Below are positions 15,323 through 24,409 of a DNA stretch of 64,000 nt, piece by piece; the first letter of the stretch is position 1, and the number at the start of each line of letters is the position of its first letter. Made by a program: the position numbers and the translations under genes. This DNA comes from Streptomyces sp. LHD-70 (lineage in GTDB: Bacteria; Actinomycetota; Actinomycetes; Streptomycetales; Streptomycetaceae): the NCBI RefSeq assembly GCF_031157275.1, contig NZ_JAVIFW010000006.1, positions 186,001 to 250,000 on the forward strand, in the 5' to 3' direction. Under the pieces are notes generated by a model, which saw only the letters and a program-made list of their open reading frames with translations, was not told where the DNA came from and did not search any database.

Positions 15323-15814
15323 ATGGACGCGGTGGAACTCATCAGGGAGAGCAGAGGAGCTCTCGCGCGCGGACACGACGCGGCGTCCGTGCTGACGGAA
15401 GCCTGGCAGGCCGAGGCCCTCGCCCAGGCGATAGGCAGCCGCCTCGCGGTGGGCGGCCCGCCCGCGCTGCGCGGCGAGGCCCTGGCCCTGAGCGAAGTGA
15501 GCGGCCGCGGCTGCGGCGTCCTCGCCGCCGCCCACCCCGGCACGGCGGCGATACGCGCGGCCCTCCTCACCGAGATCCGCGACCCGAGAGCCACCCTGGT
15601 CGGCCTCGGCGGACTCCTCGGCGAGGTGGGCATCGCGCTGGTCGGCGTCTCCTGCTCGGCCGAGGGCGAAGTCCACTACTGGACCTGCGTGGAGGCCATC
15701 GACGCCGCGGACGAGTCCCGCGACCGCGTCCTGGAGATGCTGCGCCGGCTGGCGCTGAGCGATGAGCGGGGGGAGGGGTTGTCGGCACCGGACTCCAGGG
15801 CGGGGCCTCCTTGA
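15323..15814 (+). CDS. DUF6099-like actinobacterial protein
   Basis: A 163-residue, mostly helical, soluble protein with no membrane segment. The N-terminal AWQAEALAQAIGSRLAVGGPP and the following RGEALALSEVSGRG resemble the streptomycete DUF6099 family as I remember it; this is recollection, not a search. The start is ATG 15323 after GGGGAC. It follows the MazG gene with a 176-base AT-richer gap that probably carries its own promoter. Function unknown. Confidence 0.65.
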   Translation: MDAVELIRESRGALARGHDAASVLTEAWQAEALAQAIGSRLAVGGPPALRGEALALSEVSGRGCGVLAAAHPGTAAIRAALLTEIRDPRATLVGLGGLLGEVGIALVGVSCSAEGEVHYWTCVEAIDAADESRDRVLEMLRRLALSDERGEGLSAPDSRAGPP

Positions 15815-16015
15815 GCAGGTCCCACTCGTGACCGGACCCCAGCCGCGGCGTGCGGTGTGAGGGCGTTGAGTGAGCTCTGTGAAGGCGGCATCGGCGGCCG
15901 ACCGCGCCTGGTGCCCTGGCGGTGCAGGCCGGACGGACACGGTGTGAGGTTCCGCGTGACAGGCGGACCGCGCGAGCTTCCGTCGCTCTCGGGCCGGGTC
16001 GTTGAGGGGGAATCG

Positions 16016-18052
16016 GTGGGCCGAGTATTTCTGCGTCTGATGTTGGCGGTCTGCGTGACGTCGGCCTTGCTGCTGTTGCCCGGTGGTCTGACGACCGAGG
16101 CGAGAGCGGTGACCGCCGACACGGTTCGGGATGACGACGGTGATCTCCTGGCGCTCGCCCAGTTCTATCCAGGCCTCGAGTATTGGCACAAACAGGGCAA
16201 GCCCGGCCCTGGAGTCAACGCCTTCCGCGTTCTTGACTTCTGCGGTGACGGCAAGCGGGCCGGCGTGTCCTGGAAGGTCGACGGCGCCACATACAGCAAG
16301 GACGTCTCCGACGCCTGCGAGAGCTCGCTGGTCCGGCTGCGCAGTCACACCGTCAAGACCGGCTTCGCGGAGAAGCACATGAAGCGGATGAGCTGGTACG
16401 TCTGGACGGAGGACAAGCACGGCAACCGGCAGTACGGCAGGGAGTTCCAGGACGACTGGATGGGCTCGTACTCGTACGAGAAGAACTCCAAGTGGTTCGC
16501 CCACTCCAGCGTCTACCGCACGGAGTTCACCAAGGAAGAGCCCCGCACCGTCACCGTGACCCTGCTGCCCAGCGCGGATGCGGTGGTGCACACCGGGGCC
16601 CGCACCAAGCAGGTGTGGGAGGAGCTGGAGGAGCGCACTCCGCTCCCGGACGGACTGACGCAGGACCAACGGGACTCGCTGTACAAGCAGTTGTGGTGCC
16701 ACATGCAGTACGCCGTACCCCCCGACATCGGCGGCCCGACCTGGGACCTGGAGGCGGGCCATCCGAACATCCCCTGGGACGAGGTCACCGGGCCGAACGA
16801 CGTTGCCCGGCACCATTGCAACTGGGGTTACGACGACGAGTACTCGTGGAACGTCCCGCCAGGAGACGGCGGTCCGCCAGCCGACCTGGCTCCCCTGGTC
16901 GACGCCGGGCCCGACGTGAAGGGCGCCGAGGGCGCGAAGGTCAAGCTCGGGGGCGTCGCCCAGGACGACGGTGGCCGACCCGAGACCACATGGTCCTACG
17001 AGCCGGTCAAGGGGGTCGACGCGGGTACGACGTGCCGGTTCACCCACAAGTCCAGGCCTGACTCCGGGTTCAGCTGCACCGACGACGGGACCTTCGAGGT
17101 GACGTTGACCGCAGACGACGGGGTGAACAGGTCCGTGAGCGACAGCGCCGTGGTGACGCTGAAGAACGTCGCACCCCGACTGAAGCTGACGAGCCCCGAC
17201 GACTGGGACGTGCACCGCGTCGAGGACACGGTCACCGTCCACGCGCCATTCACCGACCCCGGAACGAACGACATGCACACCTGCACCGTCCGCTGGGACG
17301 ACGGTAAGAAGTCCACCGCTGCGGCGGAGAACGGCAGTTGCGACCTCAGCCATGTCTTCCGGCACGCGGGGATGAACACGATCCAGGTCGAGGTCACCGA
17401 CGACGACAAGGGCTCCGACCGCGCCGAGAGCATGGTCGTCGTCTACGACCCACGGGCCGGGCTGCTGACCGGCGCCGCCGAGGTGGACGGCCTGGGCTTC
17501 GGGGTGGCCGCGAAGTACCCTGCCGCGGACTCCACCGTGCCCGCCGGGGCCGTGGCCCTGTCCGTCCCGTCGGCGGACGGCCCGCGAAAGATGGTGTCCA
17601 CCGCGCTGGACTGGTTGGTCATCAACCCGGAGGGCCGGGCCGCCGTCAAGGGGAGGACCGCCGACCACGGCTTCCTCGGCTATGTGGAGTCAGGGAAGTT
17701 CCGAGGGGTCGTCTGGCCGCTGTCGCACGGGAACACGCCCCCTGACACGCCGCTCCACGACACCAGCCCGGGAGCCGACTGGGACATGGACCGGGCACGG
17801 CCCAAGCCAGTTTCCGCCGGTGTCACCGTGATCGACTCCGGCTGGCTGCCGGGACTGCCGCCCCTACCCGAACCCCTGGGCCTGGGGCCCTACTTGGACC
17901 GGCTTCCGAAGGCCGCAGTGGAGGTGTCCGGCTCGGGCGAGTCCCGCCCGGCCGCCCCCGCCGAGGACGGGCCGGCCGAGGGCGGTGCCGTGGCGGGGCT
18001 GCGCGACAGGGTCGACGGGATCGTGCGCGAGCAGGACGGCGTCATCGGCTGA
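16016..18052 (+). CDS. Secreted protein: DUF2599-like domain plus PKD-like repeats
   Basis: A 678-residue exported protein. A signal peptide (hydrophobic segment MLAVCVTSALLLLPGG, probable cleavage after ARA at residue 31) follows a GTG start at 16016 with GAGGGGG five bases before. Residues about 200-280 resemble DUF2599 (conserved LWCHMQYA, TWDLEAGHP, HHCNWGYD). Two PKD-like beta domains follow (about 290-390 and 395-490). The segment LLTGAAEVDGLGFGVAAKYP to TALDWLVINPEGRA resembles the module that often follows PKD repeats in secreted actinobacterial proteins. A Pro/Glu-rich tail ends it. Likely cell-surface or extracellular; enzymatic role unknown. Confidence 0.75.
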   Translation: MGRVFLRLMLAVCVTSALLLLPGGLTTEARAVTADTVRDDDGDLLALAQFYPGLEYWHKQGKPGPGVNAFRVLDFCGDGKRAGVSWKVDGATYSKDVSDACESSLVRLRSHTVKTGFAEKHMKRMSWYVWTEDKHGNRQYGREFQDDWMGSYSYEKNSKWFAHSSVYRTEFTKEEPRTVTVTLLPSADAVVHTGARTKQVWEELEERTPLPDGLTQDQRDSLYKQLWCHMQYAVPPDIGGPTWDLEAGHPNIPWDEVTGPNDVARHHCNWGYDDEYSWNVPPGDGGPPADLAPLVDAGPDVKGAEGAKVKLGGVAQDDGGRPETTWSYEPVKGVDAGTTCRFTHKSRPDSGFSCTDDGTFEVTLTADDGVNRSVSDSAVVTLKNVAPRLKLTSPDDWDVHRVEDTVTVHAPFTDPGTNDMHTCTVRWDDGKKSTAAAENGSCDLSHVFRHAGMNTIQVEVTDDDKGSDRAESMVVVYDPRAGLLTGAAEVDGLGFGVAAKYPAADSTVPAGAVALSVPSADGPRKMVSTALDWLVINPEGRAAVKGRTADHGFLGYVESGKFRGVVWPLSHGNTPPDTPLHDTSPGADWDMDRARPKPVSAGVTVIDSGWLPGLPPLPEPLGLGPYLDRLPKAAVEVSGSGESRPAAPAEDGPAEGGAVAGLRDRVDGIVREQDGVIG

Positions 18053-18058
18053 GCCTTC

Positions 18059-19507
18059 TCAGTGCGCCTCCGCCTCCACAGGCTTCGGAATCAAAAACGA
18101 CGTAGCGAACGCCGCCGCAAGGAGGACGACGCCGGCGATCATGCCCGCCGTATAACCCGCCGCCGAGGTCGGATCGTCCGGCTTGGTCGCCGTCTGGACC
18201 GCGTACAGGACGGCGAAGCTGAGGCCCGCGCCCAGGTTGAACGCGCCCGCGTTCAGGCCCGGCAGGAAGCCCGGGTTCTCGCGCGGGGAGAGCACGATGC
18301 CGAGGCCGTTGAGGACGATGTTGCCGATGCCCGCGTACGTGATGCCGATGAGGATCGACGACGCGAGCAGCATCGCCCGCGAGTCGCCCTGCAGCGTGAC
18401 GATCATCAGGCCCACCATCGCGGCGGCCCCGATCAGGCCGATGCGCAGGATCCGCCCGTAGCCGAAGGACGCCGCGAGACGCCCGGCGATCGGGCCCATG
18501 GCGAGGCCCGCGAGGGCGTACGGCGTGAGCGTCCACCAGGCCGAGGCCTCGGCGGTCATGCCGAATCCGGCCTCGGCGTCCTGCGCGAAGGCGGGGATCA
18601 GGCCGTTCATCACGGCGAACACACCGGTCATGGTGAGCACGGTCGTAAGCAGCAGCGCCCACGTGGAGCGGCGGCGCAGATGCCGGGTGGCGACCAGCGG
18701 GTGCGGGCTGCGGTTCTCCGTACGCCAGAACAGCGCGAAGGCGAGCGCGGAGAGCACGAGGAGACCGGTGACGAGCGCCCAGTTGGCGGCCGCCAGCTTG
18801 CCCGCCTCGTTGAGCGCGATCAGGGTCGAGCCGACCGACACGACGAGCAGCGCCACTCCGGGCCAGTCCATCCGCGGTACGTCGACGTCGGCGCGCGAGG
18901 CCACCGACTCCGGGGTGAGCGTGGCGACGAGGAGCGCGGCGAGGGCGGCGACGACGGCCATCACCCAGAACACCGACTGGAAGCCGAAGTGGTCGGCGAG
19001 CCAGCCGCCCGCGATCGAGTCGACGCCCGCGATACCGCCGTTGACGGCCGTGATGACGCCGAGCAGCAGCCCGTACCGCTTCGGGTCGTGGACCTCGCCC
19101 CGCAGCATGATCAGGCAGAGCGGCACGGTCGGCCCGGAGATGCCCTGCACGACCCGGCCGGTGAACAGCATCGGCACGTTCGTCGCGAGGGCCGCGATCA
19201 CACAGCCGACGACCATCAGGGCCATCATCCCGGTGAGCACCTTGCGGCGGCCGATGAGGTCGCCGAGGCGCGGCAGGAACAGCGAGAACAGCGCGGCCGA
19301 GGTGAAGAACGCCGTCTGCGTCAGGCCGACTTCGGCGGCGGTCGCGCCCAGCGACTCCTCGACGTTCTTCAGGGCGGGGCTGAGCATGCTCGCGTTCAGC
19401 TGGAACGCGAAGCAGGCCGCGAGCAGCGCGGTGACGAGGACGACGATCCGGGTGCCGCGCCCTCCGCCCGTACCCGTAGCCGCGGTTGCCGAGGAGGCGG
19501 CGCTCAT
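18059..19507 (-). CDS. MFS transporter, probably for nucleosides
   Basis: A 482-residue membrane protein with about fourteen hydrophobic segments and the MFS loop LPRLGDLIGRRKVLTG. Its ATG at 19507 overlaps the stop of the nucleoside hydrolase gene (ATGA), so the two are translationally coupled. The gene ends only six bases from the convergent secreted-protein gene. By context it imports ribonucleosides for the hydrolase and ribokinase. Family membership alone does not show the substrate, and drug-efflux MFS proteins look similar. Confidence 0.82.
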   Translation of the reverse strand: MSAASSATAATGTGGGRGTRIVVLVTALLAACFAFQLNASMLSPALKNVEESLGATAAEVGLTQTAFFTSAALFSLFLPRLGDLIGRRKVLTGMMALMVVGCVIAALATNVPMLFTGRVVQGISGPTVPLCLIMLRGEVHDPKRYGLLLGVITAVNGGIAGVDSIAGGWLADHFGFQSVFWVMAVVAALAALLVATLTPESVASRADVDVPRMDWPGVALLVVSVGSTLIALNEAGKLAAANWALVTGLLVLSALAFALFWRTENRSPHPLVATRHLRRRSTWALLLTTVLTMTGVFAVMNGLIPAFAQDAEAGFGMTAEASAWWTLTPYALAGLAMGPIAGRLAASFGYGRILRIGLIGAAAMVGLMIVTLQGDSRAMLLASSILIGITYAGIGNIVLNGLGIVLSPRENPGFLPGLNAGAFNLGAGLSFAVLYAVQTATKPDDPTSAAGYTAGMIAGVVLLAAAFATSFLIPKPVEAEAH

Positions 19508-20451
19508 ACGGTCACCTCGCCGATCCGCTCCAGGGCGTCCACGACCAGGTCCCAGAAACGCTGGTGGTCGAGGTCCACGGCGACCTGCGTACGGCAGTCG
19601 GCGGGCGCCGGGGCGCGGAAGTCCGTCACGGTCATGCCGAGCGTGAGCGTGCCGGTCAGCTCGATGTCCACGGGCGCCTTGCGGACCGTCATCACCTGCG
19701 GGTCGATGACGTACGCGACCGCGCACGGGTCGTGCACCGGCGGGTGGGCGAAGCCCTGCGCCTCCAGGTACATGGCGCCGAAGAAGTCCAGGAGTTCGCC
19801 CACGAACGTCGCGGGCCCCGTGCCGACCTTCGCGATCCGCTCGACCACCTCGGGGGTGGCCAGGGCCTGGTGGGTGAGGTCGAGGCCGACCATCGTGACG
19901 GGCCAGCGCTCGTTGAAGACGATGTGCGCCGCCTCCGGGTCGATCTTGATGTTGAACTCGGCGACCGGGCTCCAGTTGCCCTCGTGGTAGCCGCCGCCCA
20001 TCAGGACGACCTCGCGGACCCGCTCGGCGATGCGCGGCTCCTTGCGTACGGCGAGGGCGATGTTGGTGAGTCCGGCGGTCGGTACGAGGGTGATCTCGCC
20101 GGGCTCGTGGCTCATCACGGTGTCGATGATGAGGTCGACGGCGTGCCGCTCGTCGAGCTCCAGGACCGGCTCGGGCATGACGGGGCCGTCGATACCGGAC
20201 TCGCCGTGGATGTCCGGCGCCGTCTCGACCTCGCGCACCAGCGGCCGGGGGCAGCCGGCGGCGAAGGGGACGCCGGTGATGTTCGCGATGCGGGCCACCG
20301 AGAGGGCGTTGCGGGTGACCTTCTCCAAGGTCTGGTTGCCGACGACGGTGGTGACGGCGACGAGCTCGACGTCCGGGTTGCCGTGCGCGAGAAGCATGGC
20401 GATGGCGTCGTCGTGCCCGGGGTCGCAGTCGAGAATGATCTTTCGGGGCAT
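19504..20451 (-). CDS. Nucleoside hydrolase
   Basis: A 315-residue enzyme of the inosine-uridine-preferring nucleoside hydrolase family. The N-terminal calcium-binding motif ILDCDPGHDDAIAML is intact, MGGGYHEGNWSPVAEFNI is the conserved central block, and the C-terminal HDPCAVAYVIDP supplies the remaining Asp ligand. It splits ribonucleosides to base and ribose. It is first in a two-gene operon with the transporter, divergent from the LacI/ribokinase genes. LacI-type operators in the shared region suggest induction by ribose or a nucleoside. Confidence 0.93.
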   Translation of the reverse strand: MPRKIILDCDPGHDDAIAMLLAHGNPDVELVAVTTVVGNQTLEKVTRNALSVARIANITGVPFAAGCPRPLVREVETAPDIHGESGIDGPVMPEPVLELDERHAVDLIIDTVMSHEPGEITLVPTAGLTNIALAVRKEPRIAERVREVVLMGGGYHEGNWSPVAEFNIKIDPEAAHIVFNERWPVTMVGLDLTHQALATPEVVERIAKVGTGPATFVGELLDFFGAMYLEAQGFAHPPVHDPCAVAYVIDPQVMTVRKAPVDIELTGTLTLGMTVTDFRAPAPADCRTQVAVDLDHQRFWDLVVDALERIGEVTV

Positions 20452-20497
20452 CGCGGAACCTCTTTGTCCAGCTGAACTGCCGATCGTGGGCAGCGTT

Positions 20498-20513
20498 GGG
20501 AAAACGTTCTCCC
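20498..20513. promoter_or_regulatory. LacI-family operator 1
   Basis: GGGAAAACGTTCTCCC is a 16-bp palindrome with one mismatched pair, centred on CG like most LacI/GalR operators. It lies 47 bases before the nucleoside hydrolase start. Confidence 0.75.
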
Positions 20514-20631
20514 GAGAGAATGAGCAGACGTCCGAATTATGTCAATGGCAGTCCAGGGAGGCCTGTCGAGATGATCAGTGAACGGGCACGTCAGAGGAGT
20601 CGAAGAGGCGGTGGTCGTTGGGGGCGGCTGC

Positions 20632-20645
20632 TGATAACGTTTTCC
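20632..20645. promoter_or_regulatory. LacI-family operator 2
   Basis: TGATAACGTTTTCC is an imperfect palindrome centred on CG that shares the GGAAAACGTT core (reverse strand) with operator 1. It lies about 100 bases before the LacI gene, consistent with autoregulation of the divergent unit. The remaining gap 20452-20743 shows no gene. Confidence 0.7.
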
Positions 20646-20743
20646 AAAACTCTGGCGGAGTGAGGCGGCCGGGGTGGGCTCGGTCGGCCGATCGGCGGGG
20701 CCCGGACACAGGGATGAAGCAGATGAAAAGGCAGGAGTCGGGC

Positions 20744-21871
20744 GTGACCGATGCAACGCTGCGCGACGTGGCCCGTGCCTCGGGCTGCTCCGTCGCCACC
20801 GTCTCCCGCGTCCTGGCCGGCACCCGCCCCGTCGGCGCCGAGACCGCCGAGCGCGTCCGCGCCGCCGCCGAGCAGCTCGGCTACCGCCCCAACCACGCCG
20901 CCCGCGCGCTCCGCAGCCGCGCCACCGGCACCGTCGGCCTGGTCCTGCCGCAGATCACCAACCCCTTCTACCCCACCCTCGTCCGCGAGTTGACGCACGC
21001 CCTGCACGCCGACGGCCGCGCCGTGCTCCTCGCCGACTGCGACGACGACCCCGAGGCGGAGGCCGAGCGCATCGCCGATCTGCTCGCCCGCCGCGTCGAC
21101 GCCCTCCTCGTCATCCCGGCCCACGAGCGGCGCAGCCGCGAGGCGGTGGCCGCGGCGGCGGAACGCGTCCCGCTCGTCCTGATGGACCGCGGCTGCGGTA
21201 CGGGCGTCGCGGACTCGGTCGCCGTCGACAACGCCACCGGCATGGCCCTCGTCCTCGACCACCTCGCCGCGGCCGGCCGCCGCCGCGTCTGCTTCATCGG
21301 CGCCGCCGGTACGGCCTCCGCGGCGGCCGAGCGACGCCTCGCGTACGAGTCCGGGGCCGCCGCCCTCGACCCGGGCGCCCCGGACCGGGTGCTCCTCGGC
21401 GACTTCTCCGTGGAGTGGGGCCGGGCGGCGGTCGACGAGCTGTGGGAGAGCGGGCCGCGGGACGGCGAGCCCGGGCCCGAGGGCGAACCCGGCCGACGCG
21501 CGCCGAGCGGGGGCGGGCTCCCCGACGCGCTGGTGTGCGCCAACGACCTGATCGCCATCGGCGCCCTGCAGCGGTTGCAGCAGCGCGGCGTGGACGTGCC
21601 GGGACAGGTCGCGGTCACCGGCTTCGACGACATCCCGATGGCCGCCCTGTCCGCACCCGGCATCACCACGGTCCGCCAGCCGGTGTCCGAACTCGCCGCG
21701 GAGGCCGCCCGGTTGCTCAGCCGCCCCCCGAAGGACGGCACCCGCCCGCACCGCACGATACGGCTCGCGCCGGACCTCGTCGTAAGGGAATCCAGCGCGG
21801 CGCGGCAGCAGAGTGGGCACAGTGCCAGGAACGAGCAGGACATGACCGCAAGGCCGGAGGAAACGCAGTGA
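20744..21871 (+). CDS. LacI-family repressor of the nucleoside/ribose genes
   Basis: A 375-residue regulator. The HTH TLRDVARASGCSVATVSRVLAG (residues 4-25) and hinge helix region YRPNHAARALRS are typical, followed by a periplasmic-binding-like sensor domain containing FDDIPMAALSAPGITTVRQP. A Gly/Pro-rich insertion (about residues 245-265) lengthens the C-domain. The start is GTG 20744 with GCAGGAG six bases upstream; the longer ATG options extend beyond the HTH without a good site. The stop overlaps the ribokinase start (GTGA). Confidence 0.93.
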   Translation: MTDATLRDVARASGCSVATVSRVLAGTRPVGAETAERVRAAAEQLGYRPNHAARALRSRATGTVGLVLPQITNPFYPTLVRELTHALHADGRAVLLADCDDDPEAEAERIADLLARRVDALLVIPAHERRSREAVAAAAERVPLVLMDRGCGTGVADSVAVDNATGMALVLDHLAAAGRRRVCFIGAAGTASAAAERRLAYESGAAALDPGAPDRVLLGDFSVEWGRAAVDELWESGPRDGEPGPEGEPGRRAPSGGGLPDALVCANDLIAIGALQRLQQRGVDVPGQVAVTGFDDIPMAALSAPGITTVRQPVSELAAEAARLLSRPPKDGTRPHRTIRLAPDLVVRESSAARQQSGHSARNEQDMTARPEETQ

Positions 21872-22767
21872 TCGCCGTCGTCGGAAGTCTCAACCTGGAT
21901 CTCATCGCCCCGGTGCCGCACCACCCCGTCCCCGGGGAGACCGTCCTCGGCGGTGACATCGTGCAGCACCCCGGCGGCAAGGGCGCCAACCAGGCCGTGG
22001 CCGCGGCCCGGCTCGGCGGCGACGTCGCGTTCGTCGGGCGCGTGGGCGACGACGACGCGGCCGACGTCCTCGTGGGCGCCGCCCGCGCGCAGGGTGTGGA
22101 CACCAGCCACATCCTGCGGACGGAGAGTGTGCCCACCGGCCGTGCGCTCATCGCCGTGAACCCGGACGGCGAGAACTCCATCATCGTGAGCCCCGGCGCC
22201 AACTCCCGCCTGACGGCCGCCGATTGCGAGAAGGCCGCGGGCCCGCTCGCCGCCGCCAAGGTCACCGTCCTCCAGCAGGAGGTGCCGGACACGGCCAACC
22301 ACGCCGCGGCGCGCCTCGCGGGCGGCCTCGTCCTCTACAACCCGGCCCCCGCGGTCGAGGGCGCCGTACCGCCCTCGAAGGTGGACCTGCTCGTACCGAA
22401 CCGCACCGAACTCGCCGCGCTCACCGGCACCCCGGAGGCCCGGACCATCGACGAGATCATCGCCGCGGCAAGGAAGTTGACGGGCGCGGGCGCGGTGGTC
22501 GTCACCCTCGGCGGCGACGGCGTGCTGCTCCTCGAAGGTACGTCGAGCCTGCACATCCCCGCGTTCCGCGTGACCCCGACCGACACGACCGGAGCGGGCG
22601 ACTCCTTCTGCGGCGCCCTGGCCGTCGCGCTCGCGGAGGACCGTACGTTGGAGCAGGCGGCACGCTGGGCGTGCGCGGCGGCGGCGATCAGCACGACGCG
22701 CACCGGAGCCCAGCCGTCCGCGCCGTCGCGCGACGAGGTGGAGGAGTTCCTCGCGGCCCGGAGCTGA
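21868..22767 (+). CDS. rbsK: Ribokinase
   Basis: A 299-residue PfkB-family sugar kinase. The N-terminal signature HPGGKGANQAVAAARLGG and the C-terminal ATP/catalytic signature DTTGAGDSFCGAL (catalytic Asp in GAGD) are both intact, and the MIAVVGSLNLDL start is typical of RbsK. It phosphorylates ribose freed by the nucleoside hydrolase to ribose 5-phosphate. Its GTG start lies inside the LacI gene's stop (GTGA overlap), with GGAGG upstream. Confidence 0.95.
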   Translation: MIAVVGSLNLDLIAPVPHHPVPGETVLGGDIVQHPGGKGANQAVAAARLGGDVAFVGRVGDDDAADVLVGAARAQGVDTSHILRTESVPTGRALIAVNPDGENSIIVSPGANSRLTAADCEKAAGPLAAAKVTVLQQEVPDTANHAAARLAGGLVLYNPAPAVEGAVPPSKVDLLVPNRTELAALTGTPEARTIDEIIAAARKLTGAGAVVVTLGGDGVLLLEGTSSLHIPAFRVTPTDTTGAGDSFCGALAVALAEDRTLEQAARWACAAAAISTTRTGAQPSAPSRDEVEEFLAARS

Positions 22768-22800
22768 GCCGGGCGGAGCCGAGCCGGGCGGAGCCGCGCC

Positions 22801-22860
22801 GGGCCCGGTTGAGCCGAGCCGGGCCCGGTTGAGCAGAGCCGGGCCCGGTTGAGCAGAGCC
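22801..22860. repeat. Three exact-length 20-bp tandem repeats
   Basis: Three consecutive 20-bp units of the form GGGCCCGGTTGAGC-N-GAGCC fill 22801-22860, flanked on both sides by degenerate GAGCCGGGC copies from 22764 onward. They sit between ribokinase and the LLM oxidoreductase. Each unit contains the self-complementary GGGCCC. Confidence 0.9.
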
Positions 22861-22911
22861 CAGCCGGGCCGAGGCGGCTCCGTGGCGGGTGCAGGATGCA
22901 GGATGGACCCC

Positions 22912-23835
22912 ATGGATCTGCGCATCTTCACCGAGCCCCAGCAGGGGGCCACCTACGACACGCTGCTCACCGTCGCGAAGGCCACCGAGGACCTGGGCTT
23001 CGACGCCTTCTTCCGGTCCGACCACTATCTGCGGATGGGATCGAGCGACGGCCTGCCCGGCCCGACCGACGCCTGGATCACCCTGGCCGGTCTCGCCCGC
23101 GAGACCCGCCGGATCCGGCTCGGCACCCTCATGACGGCCGGTACGTTCCGGCTGCCCGGCGTGCTCGCCATCCAGGTCGCGCAGATCGACCAGATGTCCG
23201 GCGGCCGTGTCGAACTGGGCCTGGGCGCGGGCTGGTTCGAGGAGGAGCACACCGCGTACGGCATTCCGTTCCCGAAGGAGAAGTTCGCCCGCCTGGAGGA
23301 GCAGCTGGCGATCGTCACGGGCCTGTGGGGCACGAAGGCCGGCGAGACCTTCGACTTCGACGGCAGGCACTACCGCCTCGCCGACTCGCCCGCCCTTCCC
23401 AAGCCCGTCCAGCGGAAGATCCCGGTGCTGATCGGCGGCCACGGCGCGACCCGCACACCGCGTCTGGCCGCGCAGTACGCGGACGAGTTCAACATTCCCT
23501 TCGCCTCGATCGAGGACAGCGAGCGCCAGTTCGGCCGGGTCCGCGCGGCCGCCGAGGAGTTCGGCCGGGCGCCCGACGCGCTGGTGTACTCCAACGCCCT
23601 GGTCGTCTGCGTCGGCAAGGACGAGGCGGAGGTGGCCCGGCGCGCCCAGGCCATCGGCCGCGATGTGACCGAGCTGCGCGCCAACGGCCTGGCCGGTTCG
23701 CCCGCCGAGGTCGTCGACAAGCTCGGCCGGTACGCGGAGATCGGCTCGCGCCGCGTGTACCTGCAGATTCTCGACCTGGACGATCTGGAGCACCTGGAGC
23801 TGATCTCGTCGCAGGTGCAGTCCCAGCTGTCCTGA
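22912..23835 (+). CDS. LLM-class F420-dependent oxidoreductase
   Basis: A 307-residue luciferase-like (TIM-barrel) enzyme. FDAFFRSDHYLRMG, the block RIRLGTLMTAGTFRLPGVLAIQVAQIDQMSGGRVELGLGAG (conserved family core) and VLIGGHGATRTPRLAAQYADEFN are characteristic. The cofactor is probably F420, as is common in streptomycetes. The start is ATG 22912 with AGGA seven bases before; another ATG lies three codons upstream. It is likely monocistronic between two repeat tracts. Substrate unknown. Confidence 0.88.
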   Translation: MDLRIFTEPQQGATYDTLLTVAKATEDLGFDAFFRSDHYLRMGSSDGLPGPTDAWITLAGLARETRRIRLGTLMTAGTFRLPGVLAIQVAQIDQMSGGRVELGLGAGWFEEEHTAYGIPFPKEKFARLEEQLAIVTGLWGTKAGETFDFDGRHYRLADSPALPKPVQRKIPVLIGGHGATRTPRLAAQYADEFNIPFASIEDSERQFGRVRAAAEEFGRAPDALVYSNALVVCVGKDEAEVARRAQAIGRDVTELRANGLAGSPAEVVDKLGRYAEIGSRRVYLQILDLDDLEHLELISSQVQSQLS

Positions 23836-23865
23836 ACGCGGGACCGGCCGACGGCCTCAAGGGAT

Positions 23866-23955
23866 CCCTGGCTGGTCTCCGGCTGGTCTCTGGCTGGTCT
23901 CTGGCTCGTCTCTGGCTGATCCCCGGGTGATCCCCGGGTGATCCCCGGGTGATCC
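23866..23955. repeat. Two adjoining short tandem repeat tracts
   Basis: About four 12-bp copies close to CTGGTCTCTGGC (23866-23917) run directly into three exact 11-bp copies of GATCCCCGGGT (23918-23950) plus a partial copy. They follow the stop of the LLM oxidoreductase gene. Confidence 0.88.
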
Positions 23956-24050
23956 CTCTCGCCCCCGTTCGCCAGGGTGTCGCGCCGTACGAGCCCGGCG
24001 GCACACGGGGCGAGGGGGACCGGGCATGCCCGGTGGGCGCAAGGGGACAC

Positions 24051-24332
24051 GTGAACAAGGTGCGCGGCGGCAGTGCCGCGGCCTGGATACACGCGGTGGC
24101 GAGCCTCTCTGTCGGGGCGGCGGCGCTCCTGACGCTCGGCGTGAACGGGTTCGACGCCACCACCGAGGGCGTCGTCGCGATCGCCGTGGCCCTGGTCGGC
24201 CTGGTCCGCGAGGCGCAGCACGGAGACCGCTCCCGCCGCCGCCACGTCCACCTCGCGGGCCTGCTCCTGGGCCTGGCCGCGGCCTGCGTCGGCCAACTGG
24301 CGTCCGGATTGCTCGGGTTGCTCACCCTCTGA
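24051..24332 (+). CDS. Small integral membrane protein (93 aa)
   Basis: A 93-residue protein starting at GTG 24051 with AAGGGG four bases upstream. It has three hydrophobic segments (WIHAVASLSVGAAALLTLGV, GVVAIAVALVGLV, LAGLLLGLAAACVGQLASGL) with a basic loop HGDRSRRRH between the second and third. No family is recognised and the neighbours give no functional hint. Confidence 0.7.
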   Translation: MNKVRGGSAAAWIHAVASLSVGAAALLTLGVNGFDATTEGVVAIAVALVGLVREAQHGDRSRRRHVHLAGLLLGLAAACVGQLASGLLGLLTL

Positions 24333-24409
24333 TCCGCCGTACCTCATCCGTACGATCGCGACTTCTCCATACGATCGCGCCCCGCGCCCCGGGTCCCTAG
24401 GATTCGAGT

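Noticed and set aside
15131..17668. Minus-strand open frame of 845 codons
   Set aside because: It covers three plus-strand genes with ribosome sites and recognisable families; composition is that of a GC shadow.
18062..19990. Plus-strand open frame of 642 codons opposite the MFS and nucleoside hydrolase genes
   Set aside because: Extremely rich in Arg, Asp, Glu and His without motifs; the opposite strand carries intact enzymes.
22801..22860. Possible CRISPR-like array
   Set aside because: The units are directly adjacent 20-bp tandem copies with no unique spacers and no cas genes in the window.
20968..23793. Long minus-strand open frame of 941 codons opposite LacI, ribokinase and LLM genes
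   Set aside because: No family motifs and codon-mirror composition; the plus-strand genes have all expected signatures.
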